DNA of 64,000 nt from Rubrivivax rivuli. GTDB taxonomy: Bacteria > Pseudomonadota > Gammaproteobacteria > Burkholderiales > Burkholderiaceae_C. A program made the translations under genes and the position numbers. Positions within the stretch are counted from its first letter, which is position 1. Each line of letters begins with the position of its first letter. The stretch is taken from positions 186,001-250,000 of the forward strand of contig NZ_SACR01000001.1 of the NCBI RefSeq assembly GCF_004016505.1, read 5' to 3'. This document shows, one piece after another, positions 38,628 through 48,256 of the stretch. Below the pieces are notes generated by a model, which made no database searches, was not told where the DNA came from, and saw nothing but the letters and a program-made list of their open reading frames with translations.

Positions 38628-40496
38628 GTGGACGATTTTTCGAGCCTCTTCGAGTTTCTGCCCATCGGGGCCTACCGCAAGCGCCCGGACGGGGTGCTGC
38701 TGCGCAGCAACCCCGCGCTCGTGCGGATGAACGGCCTGGCCAGCGAGGCCGAGCACCTGGCCATCGTCAACGGCGCGGCCGAGAGCTGGTACGTGCAGCC
38801 CGGGCGCCAGCGCCTTTTCATGGAGCTGCTGCTGCGCGGGGACCGCGTGGTGGGCTTCGAATCCGAGGCGCGCGCGCGCGGCAGCGGTCGCCGGCTGTGG
38901 GTGCGCGAGAACGCGCATGCCGTGCGGGGGCCCGATGGCGAGGTGCTGTTCTTCGAGGGCACCGTCGAGGAGATCACCGAGCACGTGCAGGCCCGCGGCG
39001 CGCTGGAGCACCGCGAGCGCGAGCTGCGCGAGATCACGGCCCAGGTGCCGGGCGTGGTCTACCGCGTGGTGCTGGACGATGACGACACCCGGCGCATCGA
39101 CTTCGTCAGCGACGGCGTGCGCGCGCTCTACGGCGTGGAGCCCGAAGACGCCGTGCAGAACCGGCGCCTGCTGGCGCAGTTCCGCCACCCTGACGACCTG
39201 CTGCGCGTGGACGCCGAACTCAACGCCGCTGCGCGCGAACGGCGCCCGCTGACCACCGAGTTCCGCATCGTGCGGGCCGATGGCAGCCAACGCTGGGTGC
39301 AGCAGATCTCGGTGCCGGCCGGCAACCCGGACGAAGAACAGATCCGCATCGGCGTGATGATCGACATCACCGAGCGCAAGCAGGCCGAGCTGGCGCTGGC
39401 GCAGAGCGGCGATCTCTGGAAACGGGCCCTCGAAGGCACGGGCGACGGCGTCTGGGACTGGCACGTGCAGGAAGGCCGCGAGCTGCTCTCGCCGGCCTGC
39501 AAGGCGCTGTATGGCTTTGCGCCCGACGAACTGCCCGACACCCCCGATGCGCTGGACAGCCGCACCCACCCCGAAGACCTGGAGGCCATGCGCATCGCGC
39601 GCGACGCCCATTTCGCGGGGCAGATGCCGATCTACATCAACGAGCACCGCGTGCGCTGCAAGGACGGCAGCTGGAAGTGGATCCTCTCGCGCGGCATGGT
39701 GCTCACGCGCGACGAACAGGGCCGCCCGCTGCGCATGGTGGGCACGCACACCGACATCACGCTGCGCAAGCAGGCCGACGCGCTGCGCGCCGAGCGCGAC
39801 CGCGCCGCCGCGGCCGACCTGGCGAAATCGCAGTTCCTGAGCCGCGTCAGCCACGAGCTGCGCACGCCGCTGAACGCGGTGCTGGGCTTCACGCAGCTGC
39901 TGGAACTGGAGCCGGGCGATGGCGAGCGCCAGCGGCTGTGGGTCGCGCAGGTGCTGAGCGCAGGCAGGCACCTGCTGGCCTTGATGGACGACGTGCTCGA
40001 CCTCAGCAGCGCGCAAACGGGCCAGCTGGCGATGGCCACCGAGGTGCTGCCGCTGCGCGAGCCGCTGAACGAGGCACTGGCCATGCTGGCGGCCAGCGCT
40101 GCGGCGGCCCAGGTGAGCCTGCATGACGACAGCTGCGACGCGCCGCCGTGCAGCGTGCGTGCCGACCGCCGCCGCCTGCTGCAGGTGCTGAGCAATCTCA
40201 TCGGCAACGCCATCAAGTACAACCACCCGCAAGGCTGGGTGAGGGTGCAGTTCGAGACCGTGTCGGGCTGGGTGAGCATCCACATCAGCGACAGCGGGCC
40301 GGGGCTCGACGCCCTGCAGCAGGCGCGGCTGTTCCAGCCCTTCGAACGCCTGGGCGCGCAGCGCGGGCCGGTGGCGGGCACGGGCCTGGGCCTGGCGCTG
40401 AGCCGCGAGCTCGTGGAGGCCATGGGCGGCAGCATCACGGTGCGCAGCCAGGCCGGTGCCGGCGCCACCTTCACCATCAACCTGCCAGCGGGCTGA
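38628..40496 (+). CDS. Soluble sensor histidine kinase with three PAS domains
   Basis: A 622-residue protein without membrane helices. PAS domains occupy about 1-125, 130-255 and 262-385, the last two ending in PAC-like ITERKQAE and ITLRKQAD. HisKA has H409 in SRVSHELRTPLNAVLGFTQLLE. The HATPase has NLIGNAIKYN, DSGPGLD and GTGLGLALSRELVEAMGG. No receiver domain or adjacent response regulator is present, so it is an orphan kinase sensing an internal signal. The GTG start follows a weak ribosome binding site. Confidence 0.86.
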   Translation: MDDFSSLFEFLPIGAYRKRPDGVLLRSNPALVRMNGLASEAEHLAIVNGAAESWYVQPGRQRLFMELLLRGDRVVGFESEARARGSGRRLWVRENAHAVRGPDGEVLFFEGTVEEITEHVQARGALEHRERELREITAQVPGVVYRVVLDDDDTRRIDFVSDGVRALYGVEPEDAVQNRRLLAQFRHPDDLLRVDAELNAAARERRPLTTEFRIVRADGSQRWVQQISVPAGNPDEEQIRIGVMIDITERKQAELALAQSGDLWKRALEGTGDGVWDWHVQEGRELLSPACKALYGFAPDELPDTPDALDSRTHPEDLEAMRIARDAHFAGQMPIYINEHRVRCKDGSWKWILSRGMVLTRDEQGRPLRMVGTHTDITLRKQADALRAERDRAAAADLAKSQFLSRVSHELRTPLNAVLGFTQLLELEPGDGERQRLWVAQVLSAGRHLLALMDDVLDLSSAQTGQLAMATEVLPLREPLNEALAMLAASAAAAQVSLHDDSCDAPPCSVRADRRRLLQVLSNLIGNAIKYNHPQGWVRVQFETVSGWVSIHISDSGPGLDALQQARLFQPFERLGAQRGPVAGTGLGLALSRELVEAMGGSITVRSQAGAGATFTINLPAG

Positions 40497-40517
40497 GCGC
40501 CCGCCCCCAGCCGGGCT

Positions 40518-41102
40518 TCAGGCGCTTTCGAAGCGGAACACCGCCACGCTGGCCAGCAGGTTGGGCCAACGCCTGCGCACCTGGCCGTTCTGCAGACCGA
40601 AGCTGTCGGTCACCTGCAGCCCGCAGCGCCGCGCCAGCACACCGAAATCGGCATAGGTGCCGACGCGGATGTTGGGCGTGTCGAACCACTCGTAGGGCAG
40701 CGCGCGAGTCACCGGCATGCGGCCCGTGAGCACGTGCAGGCGGTTGGGCCAGTGCGCGAAGTTCGGGAAGCTGACGATGCCGATGCGGCCCACGCGCGCC
40801 GTCTCGCGCAGCATCTTCTCGGTGTTGCGCAGGTGCTGCAGGGTGTCGAGCTGCAGCACGACATCGAAACTGCGGTCTTCGAACAGCGCCAGGCCCTCAT
40901 CGAGGTTGAGCTGGATGACGTCGATGCCGCGTTTCACGCAGGCCTGCACGTTGGCGTCGGCCAGTTCGATGCCGTAGCCGGTGCAGCCCTTGCGGTCGCG
41001 CAGGTGGGCCAGCAGTTCGCCGTCGCCGCAGCCCAGATCGAGCACGCGGCTGCCGGCCGGCACGAGGTCGGCGATGAGCTCCAGGTCCTTGCGCTCGCTC
41101 AT
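40518..41102 (-). CDS. metW: Methionine biosynthesis protein MetW
   Basis: A 194-residue class I methyltransferase-fold protein with [15 protein letters not shown] (about 20-34) and a [10 protein letters not shown] segment. In betaproteobacteria MetW works with MetX in acylation of homoserine; the mechanism has been unclear, with later work suggesting it stimulates MetX. The ATG overlaps the metX stop (41099-41102), so translation is coupled. Confidence 0.93.
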   Translation of the reverse strand: MSERKDLELIADLVPAGSRVLDLGCGDGELLAHLRDRKGCTGYGIELADANVQACVKRGIDVIQLNLDEGLALFEDRSFDVVLQLDTLQHLRNTEKMLRETARVGRIGIVSFPNFAHWPNRLHVLTGRMPVTRALPYEWFDTPNIRVGTYADFGVLARRCGLQVTDSFGLQNGQVRRRWPNLLASVAVFRFESA

Positions 41103-42259
41103 GACCGCACTCCCGCCGCCACCTCGGCCGCGATGCGCTCGAAGGTGCTGCGCATCACCGCGTGGTAACGCGGGTCTTCCAGCAGGAAGGCGTCGTGGCC
41201 GTGCGGGGCGTCGATCTCCGCGTAGCTGCAGGCGATGCGGTTGGCCACCAGGGCCTTGACGATCTCGCGGCTGCGCTCTGGCGCGAAGCGCCAGTCGGTG
41301 GTGAAGCTCACCAGCAGGAAACGCTTGCGCAGCGTCTCGGCGTTCGCGGCGAAGGCGCGCGCCAGGTCGCCGCCGTGCGCGGCAGCGGGGTCGAAGTAGT
41401 CGAGCGCGCGCGTGATCAGCAGGTAGGTGTTGGCGTCGAAGTACTCGGCGAACTTGTCGCCCTGGTGGCGCAGGTAGCTCTCGATCTGGAACTCGATGTC
41501 CTGCGTGGAGTAGCGCAGCGCAGCGGCCTTGAGCTCGCGGCCGAACTTGCTGTCCATCGCGTCTTCGGCCAGGTAGGTGATGTGGCCCACCATGCGCGCC
41601 ACGCGCAGCCCGCGCTTGGGCACCACGCCGTGTTCGTAGAAATGGCCGCCGTGGAAATCGGGGTCGGTGACGATGGCGCGGCGCGCCACCTCGTTGAAGG
41701 CGATGTTCTGGGCGCTGAGGTTGGGCGCGGTGGCCACGGCGATGCAGTGGCGCAGCATGCCAGGGTGGCGCAGCGTCCAGGCCAGGGCCTGCATGCCGCC
41801 GAGGCTGCCGCCGAGCACTGCGGCCAGCTGCGTGATGCCCAGGCGCTGCACCAGGCGCGCCTGCGCGTCGACCCAGTCTTCCACGGTCACCACGGGAAAA
41901 TCGGCGCCCCACACGCGCCCCGGCACCGGTGACAACGGGTTCAGGTGCATGGGCCCGGTGCTGCCGAAACACGAGCCCGGGTTGTTGACGCCGATGACGA
42001 AGAAGCGGTTCGTGTCCAGCGGCTTGCCCGGGCCGATGAGGTTGTCCCACCAGCCCTTGTTGCCGCTGGCATCCACGCCCGCCACGTGGTGGCTGGCGTT
42101 GAGCGCGTGGCACACCAGCACGGCGTTGCTGCGCTCGGCGTTGAGCGTGCCGTGGGTCTCGTAGGTGAGCTGGTAGCTCGGCAGCAGCGCGCCGCTCTGC
42201 AGCGGCAGCGGCTCGCTGAAGTGCATCTGCTGGGCGGTGACGGGGCCGACGGAAGCCAT
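41099..42259 (-). CDS. metX: Homoserine O-acyltransferase MetX
   Basis: A 386-residue alpha/beta hydrolase-fold enzyme. The nucleophile S152 lies in LGGSLGGMQ, with D322 and H355 ([10 protein letters not shown]) completing the triad; NASHHV near 55 and [12 protein letters not shown] near 92-103 are conserved. It activates homoserine with acetyl- or succinyl-CoA for methionine synthesis; the donor cannot be decided from family membership alone. ATG 42259 lies directly behind an attenuator hairpin, and an upstream SAM-II element predicts repression when SAM is abundant. Confidence 0.95.
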   Translation of the reverse strand: MASVGPVTAQQMHFSEPLPLQSGALLPSYQLTYETHGTLNAERSNAVLVCHALNASHHVAGVDASGNKGWWDNLIGPGKPLDTNRFFVIGVNNPGSCFGSTGPMHLNPLSPVPGRVWGADFPVVTVEDWVDAQARLVQRLGITQLAAVLGGSLGGMQALAWTLRHPGMLRHCIAVATAPNLSAQNIAFNEVARRAIVTDPDFHGGHFYEHGVVPKRGLRVARMVGHITYLAEDAMDSKFGRELKAAALRYSTQDIEFQIESYLRHQGDKFAEYFDANTYLLITRALDYFDPAAAHGGDLARAFAANAETLRKRFLLVSFTTDWRFAPERSREIVKALVANRIACSYAEIDAPHGHDAFLLEDPRYHAVMRSTFERIAAEVAAGVRS

Positions 42260-42265
42260 GATCGG

Positions 42266-42313
42266 AAAAGCGAAACCCGGTGCCGCATGAAGCGGACACC
42301 GGGCCCGGCGTCC
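42266..42313 (-). terminator. Attenuator with competing antiterminator ahead of metX
   Basis: On the minus strand CCCGGTG-T-CCGC (42303-42292) pairs with GCGG-CACCGGG (42286-42276) across a TTCAT loop, leaving TTTCGCTTTT downstream and only 7 nt before the metX ATG. An alternative hairpin uses GGACGCC (42313-42307) and GGTGTCC (42300-42294) with a GGGCCC loop. The two share the segment 42303-42294, so they cannot both form. This is the layout of a transcription attenuator. Confidence 0.65.
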
Positions 42314-42366
42314 TCTTTTAGCGGTATTTGTTGAGCGCCCGCAATCTGGAACAAATCGGCGCTGTG
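42311..42366 (-). ncRNA. SAM-II riboswitch (leader of metX)
   Basis: Minus-strand order: AGCGCC (42363-42358), GATTTGT (42357-42351), ATTGC (42345-42341), GGCGCT (42339-42334, pairs with AGCGCC), ACAAAT (42331-42326, complementary to ATTTGT), GCTAAA (42322-42317), then AAGAGGA. This matches the SAM-II pseudoknot as I remember it: stem P1, GAUUUAA, AUUGC, AUAAAU and GCUAAA in the same order and spacing. SAM-II senses S-adenosylmethionine ahead of methionine genes. The predicted transcription start is just upstream. Confidence 0.8.
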
Positions 42367-42373
42367 GTCGCCC

Positions 42374-42379
42374 ATTGTA
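42374..42379 (-). promoter_or_regulatory. -10 element of the metX promoter
   Basis: TACAAT on the minus strand is five of six matches to the -10 consensus. Transcription would start about 7 nt later, near 42367, exactly where the riboswitch begins. The -35 region is GC-rich and weak. Confidence 0.55.
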
Positions 42380-42514
42380 GCCAGCCGTCACCACCGCCCG
42401 GCACTCGTGCAAGGGCGGGGCAGAGGCAGAAAAGCAGCGCACTTCCGAGTTCGGGCAGGCGCTGGCGTGGCTAGCATCGCGCCGACCAGGGCTGCAAAAG
42501 AACGGGGTCACCAC

Positions 42515-44200
42515 ATGCACGCTTGGCTGAACAGCATCGACCAGCACTTCCCGGTGCGCTACACGGCGTGGCTGCTCAGCGCCATCGGCTGCCTGCTCTT
42601 CGCCTTCACCTGGGTGGCCTTCGGCTGGGGCGGGCCGGCGGCGCTGGTCTGCCTCTTCCTCGTGGCGCTGGGCTGGCGCGACGTGCGCCAGCGCCGCCAC
42701 AGCATCCTGCGCAACTACCCGGTCATCGGCCACCTGCGCTTCCTGCTGGAGTTCGTGCGCATCGAGGTGCGGCAGTACTTCATCGAAGGCGACAACGAAG
42801 CCACGCCGTTCTCTCGCACGCAGCGCAGCCTGGTCTACCAGCGCGCCAAGGGCGAGCCCGACAAGCGCCCCTTCGGCACGCAGCTCGACGTGCATGCGCC
42901 CGGCTACGAGTGGATCAACCACTCGATGAGCCCCAGCACCGTGCCCACGCACGACTTCCGCGTCACCGTCGGCCATGCCGACAACGGCTGCACGCAGCCC
43001 TACGCGGCCAGCCTCTTCAACATCTCGGCAATGAGCTTCGGTGCGCTGAGTGCCAACGCCATCCTCGCGCTCAACGGCGGCGCGAAGAAGGGCGGCTTCG
43101 CGCACGACACCGGCGAAGGCAGCATCAGCCAGCACCACCGCGTGCATGGCGGCGACCTCATCTGGGAGATCGGCAGCGGCTACTTCGGTTGCCGCGATGA
43201 GCAGGGCCGCTTCAGCGAAGAGAAGTTCATCGTCAACGCGCGCGACCCGCAGGTGAAGATGGTGGAGCTCAAGCTCAGCCAGGGCGCCAAGCCGGGCCAC
43301 GGCGGTGTGCTGCCGGGGCCGAAGGTCACGCCCGAGATCGCCGCCGCGCGCGGCGTGCCGGTGGGCGTGGACTGCGTCAGCCCGGCCAGCCACAGCGCCT
43401 TCGGCACGCCGCGCGAGCTGCTGCAGTTCATCGCGCGGCTGCGTGAACTCTCGGGCGGCAAGCCCACGGGCTTCAAGCTCTGCATCGGCCACCCCTGGGA
43501 GTGGTTCGCGATCTGCAAGGCCATGGTGGAGACCGACCTCGTGCCCGACTTCATCGTGGTCGACGGCGCCGAGGGCGGCACCGGCGCCGCGCCGCTGGAG
43601 TTCACCGACCACGTGGGCGCGCCGCTGCAGGAAGGGCTGCTGCTCGTGCACAACACGCTCACCGGCCTGGGCCTGCGCCACCGCGTGAAGATCGGCTGCG
43701 CCGGCAAGGTCATCGGCGCCTTCGACATCGCCCGCGCCATGGCCCTGGGCGCCGACTGGTGCAACGCGGCGCGCGGCTTCATGTTCGCCCTGGGCTGCAT
43801 CCAGGCCCAGACCTGCCACACCGGCGCCTGCCCCACGGGCGTGACGACGCAGGACCCGCAGCGCCAGAAGGCCCTGGTGGTGCCCGACAAGACCGAGCGC
43901 GTCTACCGCTTCCACCACCACACGCTGGAAGCGCTGAAGGAACTGGTGCAGGCCGCGGGCCTGCAGCACCCCAACGAGATCAGCGCCAGCCACATCGTGC
44001 GGCGTCGCAGCGACAGCGACGTGCGGCTGCTGGCCAACGAACTCAGTTTCGTGGCGCCTGGCGCCCTGAAGGCGGCTGCCGAGGGCCGCGGCGCCTGGCC
44101 GCACCGCGTGTACGAGCTCTACTGGCCGCTGGCCAGTGCCGAGAGCTTCGCGCCCCAGGCCGTGAACCCCCGCGCGCTCAGCGCGGCCGGTGCATCTTGA
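42515..44200 (+). CDS. FMN-binding glutamate synthase family protein, membrane anchored
   Basis: A 561-residue protein. Two N-terminal hydrophobic segments (about 15-50) are followed by a GltB-like central/FMN TIM barrel (GAMSFG-type start [10 protein letters not shown] near 172; [11 protein letters not shown] near 260; [14 protein letters not shown] near 355). A cysteine cluster C(x)[12 protein letters not shown] near 430-445 resembles the Fe-S region of glutamate synthase. It lacks the glutaminase domain, so it cannot be a full GOGAT; the reaction is unknown. ATG 42515 follows GGGG-rich sequence about 8 bp upstream. Confidence 0.85.
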   Translation: MHAWLNSIDQHFPVRYTAWLLSAIGCLLFAFTWVAFGWGGPAALVCLFLVALGWRDVRQRRHSILRNYPVIGHLRFLLEFVRIEVRQYFIEGDNEATPFSRTQRSLVYQRAKGEPDKRPFGTQLDVHAPGYEWINHSMSPSTVPTHDFRVTVGHADNGCTQPYAASLFNISAMSFGALSANAILALNGGAKKGGFAHDTGEGSISQHHRVHGGDLIWEIGSGYFGCRDEQGRFSEEKFIVNARDPQVKMVELKLSQGAKPGHGGVLPGPKVTPEIAAARGVPVGVDCVSPASHSAFGTPRELLQFIARLRELSGGKPTGFKLCIGHPWEWFAICKAMVETDLVPDFIVVDGAEGGTGAAPLEFTDHVGAPLQEGLLLVHNTLTGLGLRHRVKIGCAGKVIGAFDIARAMALGADWCNAARGFMFALGCIQAQTCHTGACPTGVTTQDPQRQKALVVPDKTERVYRFHHHTLEALKELVQAAGLQHPNEISASHIVRRRSDSDVRLLANELSFVAPGALKAAAEGRGAWPHRVYELYWPLASAESFAPQAVNPRALSAAGAS

Positions 44201-44822
44201 AGAGCTGCTCGGGCCCGATGCTGAAGTAGTCGGCCGGCCCGCCGCCGCGCAGGATGTGCTGGGCGTTGGCGGTGTCGTAGAGGCCGTCCACCAGCAGCTC
44301 GCGTGCGATGTGCACGGCCACCACCTCGCCCATCGTCAGCCAGGCACCGGCCGGGCTGCCGTCGGCACCCTGCAGCGCGATGATCTGCGTGACCTTGCAC
44401 TCGAAGGCCACCGGGCTTTCACCCACCCGCGGCACGGCCACGCACTGCGAGGCCACGGGCGTCAGGCCCGCGAGCTGGAACTCGTCCACCTCGGGCGGCA
44501 CGGCCATGCAGGTGGTGTTCATCGCCTCGGCCAGCGGCCGCGTGACGAGGTTCCACACGAACTCGCCGGTGGCGCGCGCATTGCGCAGGCTGTCCTTTTC
44601 CGAGGTGCTGGAAAAGCCGATCAGCGGCGGCGTGTAGTTGAAGGCGTTGAAGAAGCTGTAGGGCGCGAGGTTGAGCACGCCCTCGGCGCTGCGCGTGCTG
44701 ACCCAGCCGATGGGCCGCGGGCCCACGATGGCGTTGAAGGGGTCGTGCGGCAGGCCGTGGCCGGCGCGCGGCTCGTAGCTGTGCAGCGCCGTGAAGAGCG
44801 GCAGTCCGGTTGCGCCTGCCAT
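44178..44822 (-). CDS. Flavin reductase family protein (FMN-binding split barrel)
   Basis: A 214-residue protein with [27 protein letters not shown] and [15 protein letters not shown], the flavin-binding split-barrel signatures of the DIM6/NTAB group. These bind FMN and reduce it or act as hydrolases; no specific partner is visible. It starts 3 bp inside the end of the GST gene (TGATG overlap), so the two are cotranscribed. Its 3' end overlaps the convergent GltB-like gene by 23 bp. Confidence 0.85.
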   Translation of the reverse strand: MAGATGLPLFTALHSYEPRAGHGLPHDPFNAIVGPRPIGWVSTRSAEGVLNLAPYSFFNAFNYTPPLIGFSSTSEKDSLRNARATGEFVWNLVTRPLAEAMNTTCMAVPPEVDEFQLAGLTPVASQCVAVPRVGESPVAFECKVTQIIALQGADGSPAGAWLTMGEVVAVHIARELLVDGLYDTANAQHILRGGGPADYFSIGPEQLFKMHRPR

Positions 44823-45439
44823 CAAGCGGCCGGAGGTGCCGAATCGACGAAGCTTGGCCGCGCGGCCAGCTTGTCGTAGAGCTTGTGCAGGTGGGGGTGG
44901 TCGCCGCGCCAGTCGATGGCGGGGAAGCGGAAATCGAGGTAGCCCAGCGCGCAGCCCACCGCGATGTCGGCCAGCGTGAGGTGGTTGCCGGCGCAGTAGG
45001 GCTTGTCGCCCAGGCCCAGGCTCATCGACTTCAGCGCGTTGTGCACGGCGCGCATCTGGCGGTCGATCCAGGCCTGCGAGCGCTGGCCCTCGGTGCGGCC
45101 GCCCCAGGTGGCTTCCAGGCGCGCCAGGATGCTGGCGTCGAGCAGGCCGTCGGACAGCGCCTCCCAGGTGCGCACTTCGGTGCGCTCGCGGCCGCTGGGC
45201 GGGATGAGCTTGCCCACGGGCGAGAGCGTGTCGAGGTACTCGACGATGACGCGTGAATCGAAGATGGCTTCGCCGCCGTCCAGCACCAGGCAGGGCACCT
45301 TGCCCAGCGGGTTGCTCTTGACGATGTTGTCGTTGCCCCAGACGTCTTCCAGCACCAGTTCGCAGTCGAGCTTTTTCTCGGCCATCACGACGCGCACTTT
45401 GCGCACGTAGGGGCTGGTGAGTGAACCGATGAGTTTCAT
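44822..45439 (-). CDS. Glutathione S-transferase
   Basis: A 205-residue YibF-like GST. The thioredoxin-like N-terminal domain begins MKLIGSLTSPYVRKVRV with the likely catalytic Ser at 9-10, and cis-Pro at KVPCLVL (about 49) and DSRVI follow. A C-terminal helical domain includes LTLADIAVGCALGYLDFR. Glutathione conjugation or reductase activity is expected. An upstream TAGAAT on the minus strand (45496-45491) is a possible -10 site. Confidence 0.9.
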   Translation of the reverse strand: MKLIGSLTSPYVRKVRVVMAEKKLDCELVLEDVWGNDNIVKSNPLGKVPCLVLDGGEAIFDSRVIVEYLDTLSPVGKLIPPSGRERTEVRTWEALSDGLLDASILARLEATWGGRTEGQRSQAWIDRQMRAVHNALKSMSLGLGDKPYCAGNHLTLADIAVGCALGYLDFRFPAIDWRGDHPHLHKLYDKLAARPSFVDSAPPAA

Positions 45440-45493
45440 GTTGTGCCGCGCTTTGCGCTGGTGCCTGTGCTCTTCCCTGGGGTCCGGTTCATT

Positions 45494-46810
45494 CTAGCCA
45501 GGGGGTGATTTCCCGATCTCCCGGCCGTGTCGCGTGAAATCCACGCGCGCCGGCCGGCCCGGCAGGGCCAGTTCGGCCACTGCCGGCGCCATGCGCGAGA
45601 CCACCTGCCCGCCACGCACCACGCACAGGCGCTGCGCACGCAACCGGATGGCTTCTTCGGGGCTGCGCGCCTGCAGCAGCACCATGTCGGCGCGGCAACC
45701 CAGGTCCAGGCCATAGCCCTCCAGCCCCAGGATGCGTGCGTTGTTCACCGTCACCGCTTCGAAACACTGGCGCTGCGCGGCTAGCGAAGTCATCTGCGCC
45801 ACGTGCAGGCCCATCGCGGCCACCTCCAGCATGCAGCCCGAGCCCAAGGCGTACCAGGGGTCGAGGACGCAGTCGTGGCCGAAGCCCACGTTCACGCCGG
45901 CGGCCAGCAGCTCGGGCACGCGCGTCATGCCGCGGCGTCTAGGGTAGGCGTCGTGCCGCCCCTGCAGCGTGATGTTGATCAGCGGGTTGGCCACGGCGTG
46001 CACGCCGGCCTCGGCGATCAGCGGCAGCAGCTTGCTGACGTAGTAGTTGTCCATCGAATGCAGGGACGTGAGGTGCGAGCCCGTCACGCGGCCCTGCAGC
46101 CCCAGGCGCTGGGTGTGGAAGGCCAGGGTCTCGATGTGGCGCGACAGCGGGTCGTCGCTCTCGTCGCAGTGCAGGTCCACGCGCAGGCCGCGCTCGGCCG
46201 CCAGCTCGCACAGGACCTGCACGCTCTCGGCGCCCTGGGCCATGGTGCGTTCGAAGTGCGGGATGCCGCCCACCACCTCCAAGCCGAGGTCGAGTGCGCG
46301 CTTCAGGTTCACCAGCGCGCCCGCGCTGCGCAGCAGGCCGTCTTGCGGAAACGCCACCAGCTGCAGGTCGAGGTAGGGCGCGACGCGGCGCTTCACCTCC
46401 AGCAGCGCGCGCACCGCGAGCAGGCGTTCGTCGCAGACGTCGACATGGCTGCGGATGGCCAACAGGCCGCGCGCCACGGCCCAGTCGCAGTACTGCAGCG
46501 CGCGTTCGGCGATGGCCTCTTCGGTGAGCAGGGGCTTGAGTTCGCCCCAGAGCTGGATCCCCTCCAGCAGCGTGCCGCTGGCGTTCACGCGCGGCAGGCC
46601 GTGGCTCAGCGCGCTGTCCATGTGGAAGTGGGCGTCCACGAAAGGCGGGCTGAGCAGCCAGCCACCGGCGTCGATCACCTGCGCGCCCGGTGGCACCGGC
46701 AGCGCCGGGGCCAGCGCGGTGATGCGGCCGCCTTCGGCCAGCAGGTCGAGGCCGGCGCGGCCGTCGGGCAGCGTGGCATTGCGGACGAACAGCGGCGCGT
46801 TCTGGGGCAT
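45494..46810 (-). CDS. Cytosine deaminase-like amidohydrolase (CodA family) with altered residue 314
   Basis: A 438-residue metal-dependent amidohydrolase that aligns with E. coli CodA without gaps at key sites. H61 and H63 (HFHMD), Q156, H214 and E217 (HCDES), H246 and D313 all keep CodA numbering. Residue 314, an Asp in CodA, is Cys here, and F316 is Leu. CodA deaminates cytosine to uracil; residue 314 lines the pyrimidine pocket and its substitution changes substrate preference. So the true substrate may differ. No codB permease gene is adjacent. Confidence 0.85.
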   Translation of the reverse strand: MPQNAPLFVRNATLPDGRAGLDLLAEGGRITALAPALPVPPGAQVIDAGGWLLSPPFVDAHFHMDSALSHGLPRVNASGTLLEGIQLWGELKPLLTEEAIAERALQYCDWAVARGLLAIRSHVDVCDERLLAVRALLEVKRRVAPYLDLQLVAFPQDGLLRSAGALVNLKRALDLGLEVVGGIPHFERTMAQGAESVQVLCELAAERGLRVDLHCDESDDPLSRHIETLAFHTQRLGLQGRVTGSHLTSLHSMDNYYVSKLLPLIAEAGVHAVANPLINITLQGRHDAYPRRRGMTRVPELLAAGVNVGFGHDCVLDPWYALGSGCMLEVAAMGLHVAQMTSLAAQRQCFEAVTVNNARILGLEGYGLDLGCRADMVLLQARSPEEAIRLRAQRLCVVRGGQVVSRMAPAVAELALPGRPARVDFTRHGREIGKSPPG

Positions 46811-47205
46811 GGGGCCTGCCGGGGAGGATGCCTGCCCCGATGCAGGCAAGTCGGATGCCAGCATACGGCGCCCCGGCGGGCCGAGACGCGCGCCGAGTCC
46901 GGTGGGAGCGAATCCGTCACGGCCCGATTCGGGCTTTCCTGCACCGGCGCAAGGGCCGCTTGTCAACCCCCGCGAACGGGCGCACACTGGGTTCGACGGG
47001 TTCCGGTTTCGGGCCCTTGCACCGACCCCCGCTTCCCCCTCCCCTTCTTCCAGCCCCTGCCCTTGTCGGCACGCCCCCGCCCCAGCCTCGTGCCGGCCTT
47101 GAGCCTGCTGTCCCCGTGCGGCCCTGGCGCCGGCGCTCACGCCCTTCACCCCCCGCCGGCGCTGACGCGCCGGCTTCTTGCCCACCCTCGCTAAAGGAGG
47201 TTCTG
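46811..47205. other. Intergenic region between codA-like gene and hpf
   Basis: I find no gene in these 395 bases. A hairpin with an 8-bp stem (GCCGGCGC at 47155-47162, GCGCCGGC at 47167-47174) precedes TTCTT. TTGTCA at 46960-46965 with CACACT 17 bp later is a weak promoter candidate for hpf. In related genomes rpoN usually precedes hpf; here it does not. Confidence 0.5.
47193..47200 (+). promoter_or_regulatory. Strong ribosome binding site of hpf
   Basis: TAAAGGAGG ends 5 bp before ATG 47206. It is one of the best ribosome binding sites in the window and fixes the hpf start. Confidence 0.8.
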
Positions 47206-47547
47206 ATGAACTTGACGATCAGCGGCCATCACCTCGAAGTCACCCCGGCTTTGCGTGAGTACGTACTCACCAAGCTGGAACGCGTGACGCGCCACTTCGA
47301 CCAGGTCGTGGATGTGAACGTGTTGCTGACGGTGGAGAAGATGAAGGAAAAGGAACGGCGACAGAAGGCCGAGGTGACGCTGCACGTCAAGGGCCGCGAC
47401 ATCTTCTGCGAGCAGTCGCACGAAGACCTGTACGCCGCGATCGACCAGCTGATGGACAAGCTCGACCGCCAGGTCGTGCGCCACAAGGACCGCGTGCAGG
47501 ACCACCACCACGCCACGGCCAAACGCATGGACATGGGTGCGGTCTGA
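47206..47547 (+). CDS. hpf: Ribosome hibernation promoting factor (short HPF)
   Basis: A 113-residue S30AE protein: [37 protein letters not shown] and [17 protein letters not shown] are conserved. It binds the ribosomal decoding centre and promotes 100S dimers in stationary phase. The short C-terminal tail classes it as a short form. It stands alone with its own terminator and is followed after 237 bp by ptsN. Confidence 0.95.
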   Translation: MNLTISGHHLEVTPALREYVLTKLERVTRHFDQVVDVNVLLTVEKMKEKERRQKAEVTLHVKGRDIFCEQSHEDLYAAIDQLMDKLDRQVVRHKDRVQDHHHATAKRMDMGAV

Positions 47548-47588
47548 AACGCCCGCGGCGGCCGGCGCAGCCCGGCCCGCCCTGAGGT

Positions 47589-47616
47589 GCAAAACGGCCC
47601 TGCGGGGCCGTTTTGC
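47589..47616 (+). terminator. Terminator after hpf
   Basis: A 12-bp perfect stem (GCAAAACGGCCC / GGGCCGTTTTGC) with a TGCG loop carries the T tract in its descending arm. It is placed 41 bp after the hpf stop. Confidence 0.85.
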
Positions 47617-47784
47617 ATGGTGGCAACGGTGTTGCTGCAGCGCCGCATCGCCAACGGATTCCACCCGATTCAAGGCCTTCTTCGCTGACATGACGCCTGA
47701 GCCGAGGTCTATGATCCGCCCTCCCTATTCAACAACCCCGCCCGAAGCGCGCCGCCACCGGCCGCCGCCACGGGGTCCGGCCCG

Positions 47785-48255
47785 ATGAACCGTCTCGCCT
47801 CGATCCTGCCCGCCAGCAACGTGCTGGTGAATGTGGATGCGACCAGCAAGAAGCGCGTCTTCGAGCACGCCGGCCTGCTGTTCGAGAACCAGCACGCCAT
47901 CGCGCGCAGCACGGTCACCGACAACCTCTTCGCCCGCGAGCGCCTGGGTTCCACCGGCCTGGGCCATGCCGTGGCCATCCCGCACGGCCGCATCAAGGGG
48001 TTGAAGAACCCGCTGGCCGCCGTGGTGCGGGTGCAGCAGCCCATCCCCTTCGACGCGCCCGATGACGAGGCCGTCTCGCTGCTGATCTTCCTGCTGGTGC
48101 CGGAAGCCGCCACGCAGCGGCACCTGGAAATCCTCTCGGAAATCGCCGAGATGCTGAGCGACCGCGAACTGCGCGAACGCCTGAAGACCGAGCCCGAAGC
48201 GGCCGGCGTGCACAAGCTGATTTCCGACTGGGAACCGCTGAAGTCGGTGGCTTGA
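47785..48255 (+). CDS. ptsN: Nitrogen-type PTS EIIA protein PtsN
   Basis: A 156-residue EIIA-Ntr domain protein. The phosphorylated His is H67 in [15 protein letters not shown] and [23 protein letters not shown] are conserved. It regulates rather than transports, linking nitrogen, carbon and potassium status. It stops one base before the hprK GTG. TATGAT at 47709-47714 is a possible -10 site. Confidence 0.94.
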   Translation: MNRLASILPASNVLVNVDATSKKRVFEHAGLLFENQHAIARSTVTDNLFARERLGSTGLGHAVAIPHGRIKGLKNPLAAVVRVQQPIPFDAPDDEAVSLLIFLLVPEAATQRHLEILSEIAEMLSDRELRERLKTEPEAAGVHKLISDWEPLKSVA

Positions 48256-48256
48256 C

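Noticed and set aside
46811..47185. N-terminal extension of the CodA-like gene across the intergenic region
   Set aside because: Composition is Arg/Gly/Ala-rich with no similarity to amidohydrolases, and the internal ATG gives exact CodA numbering.
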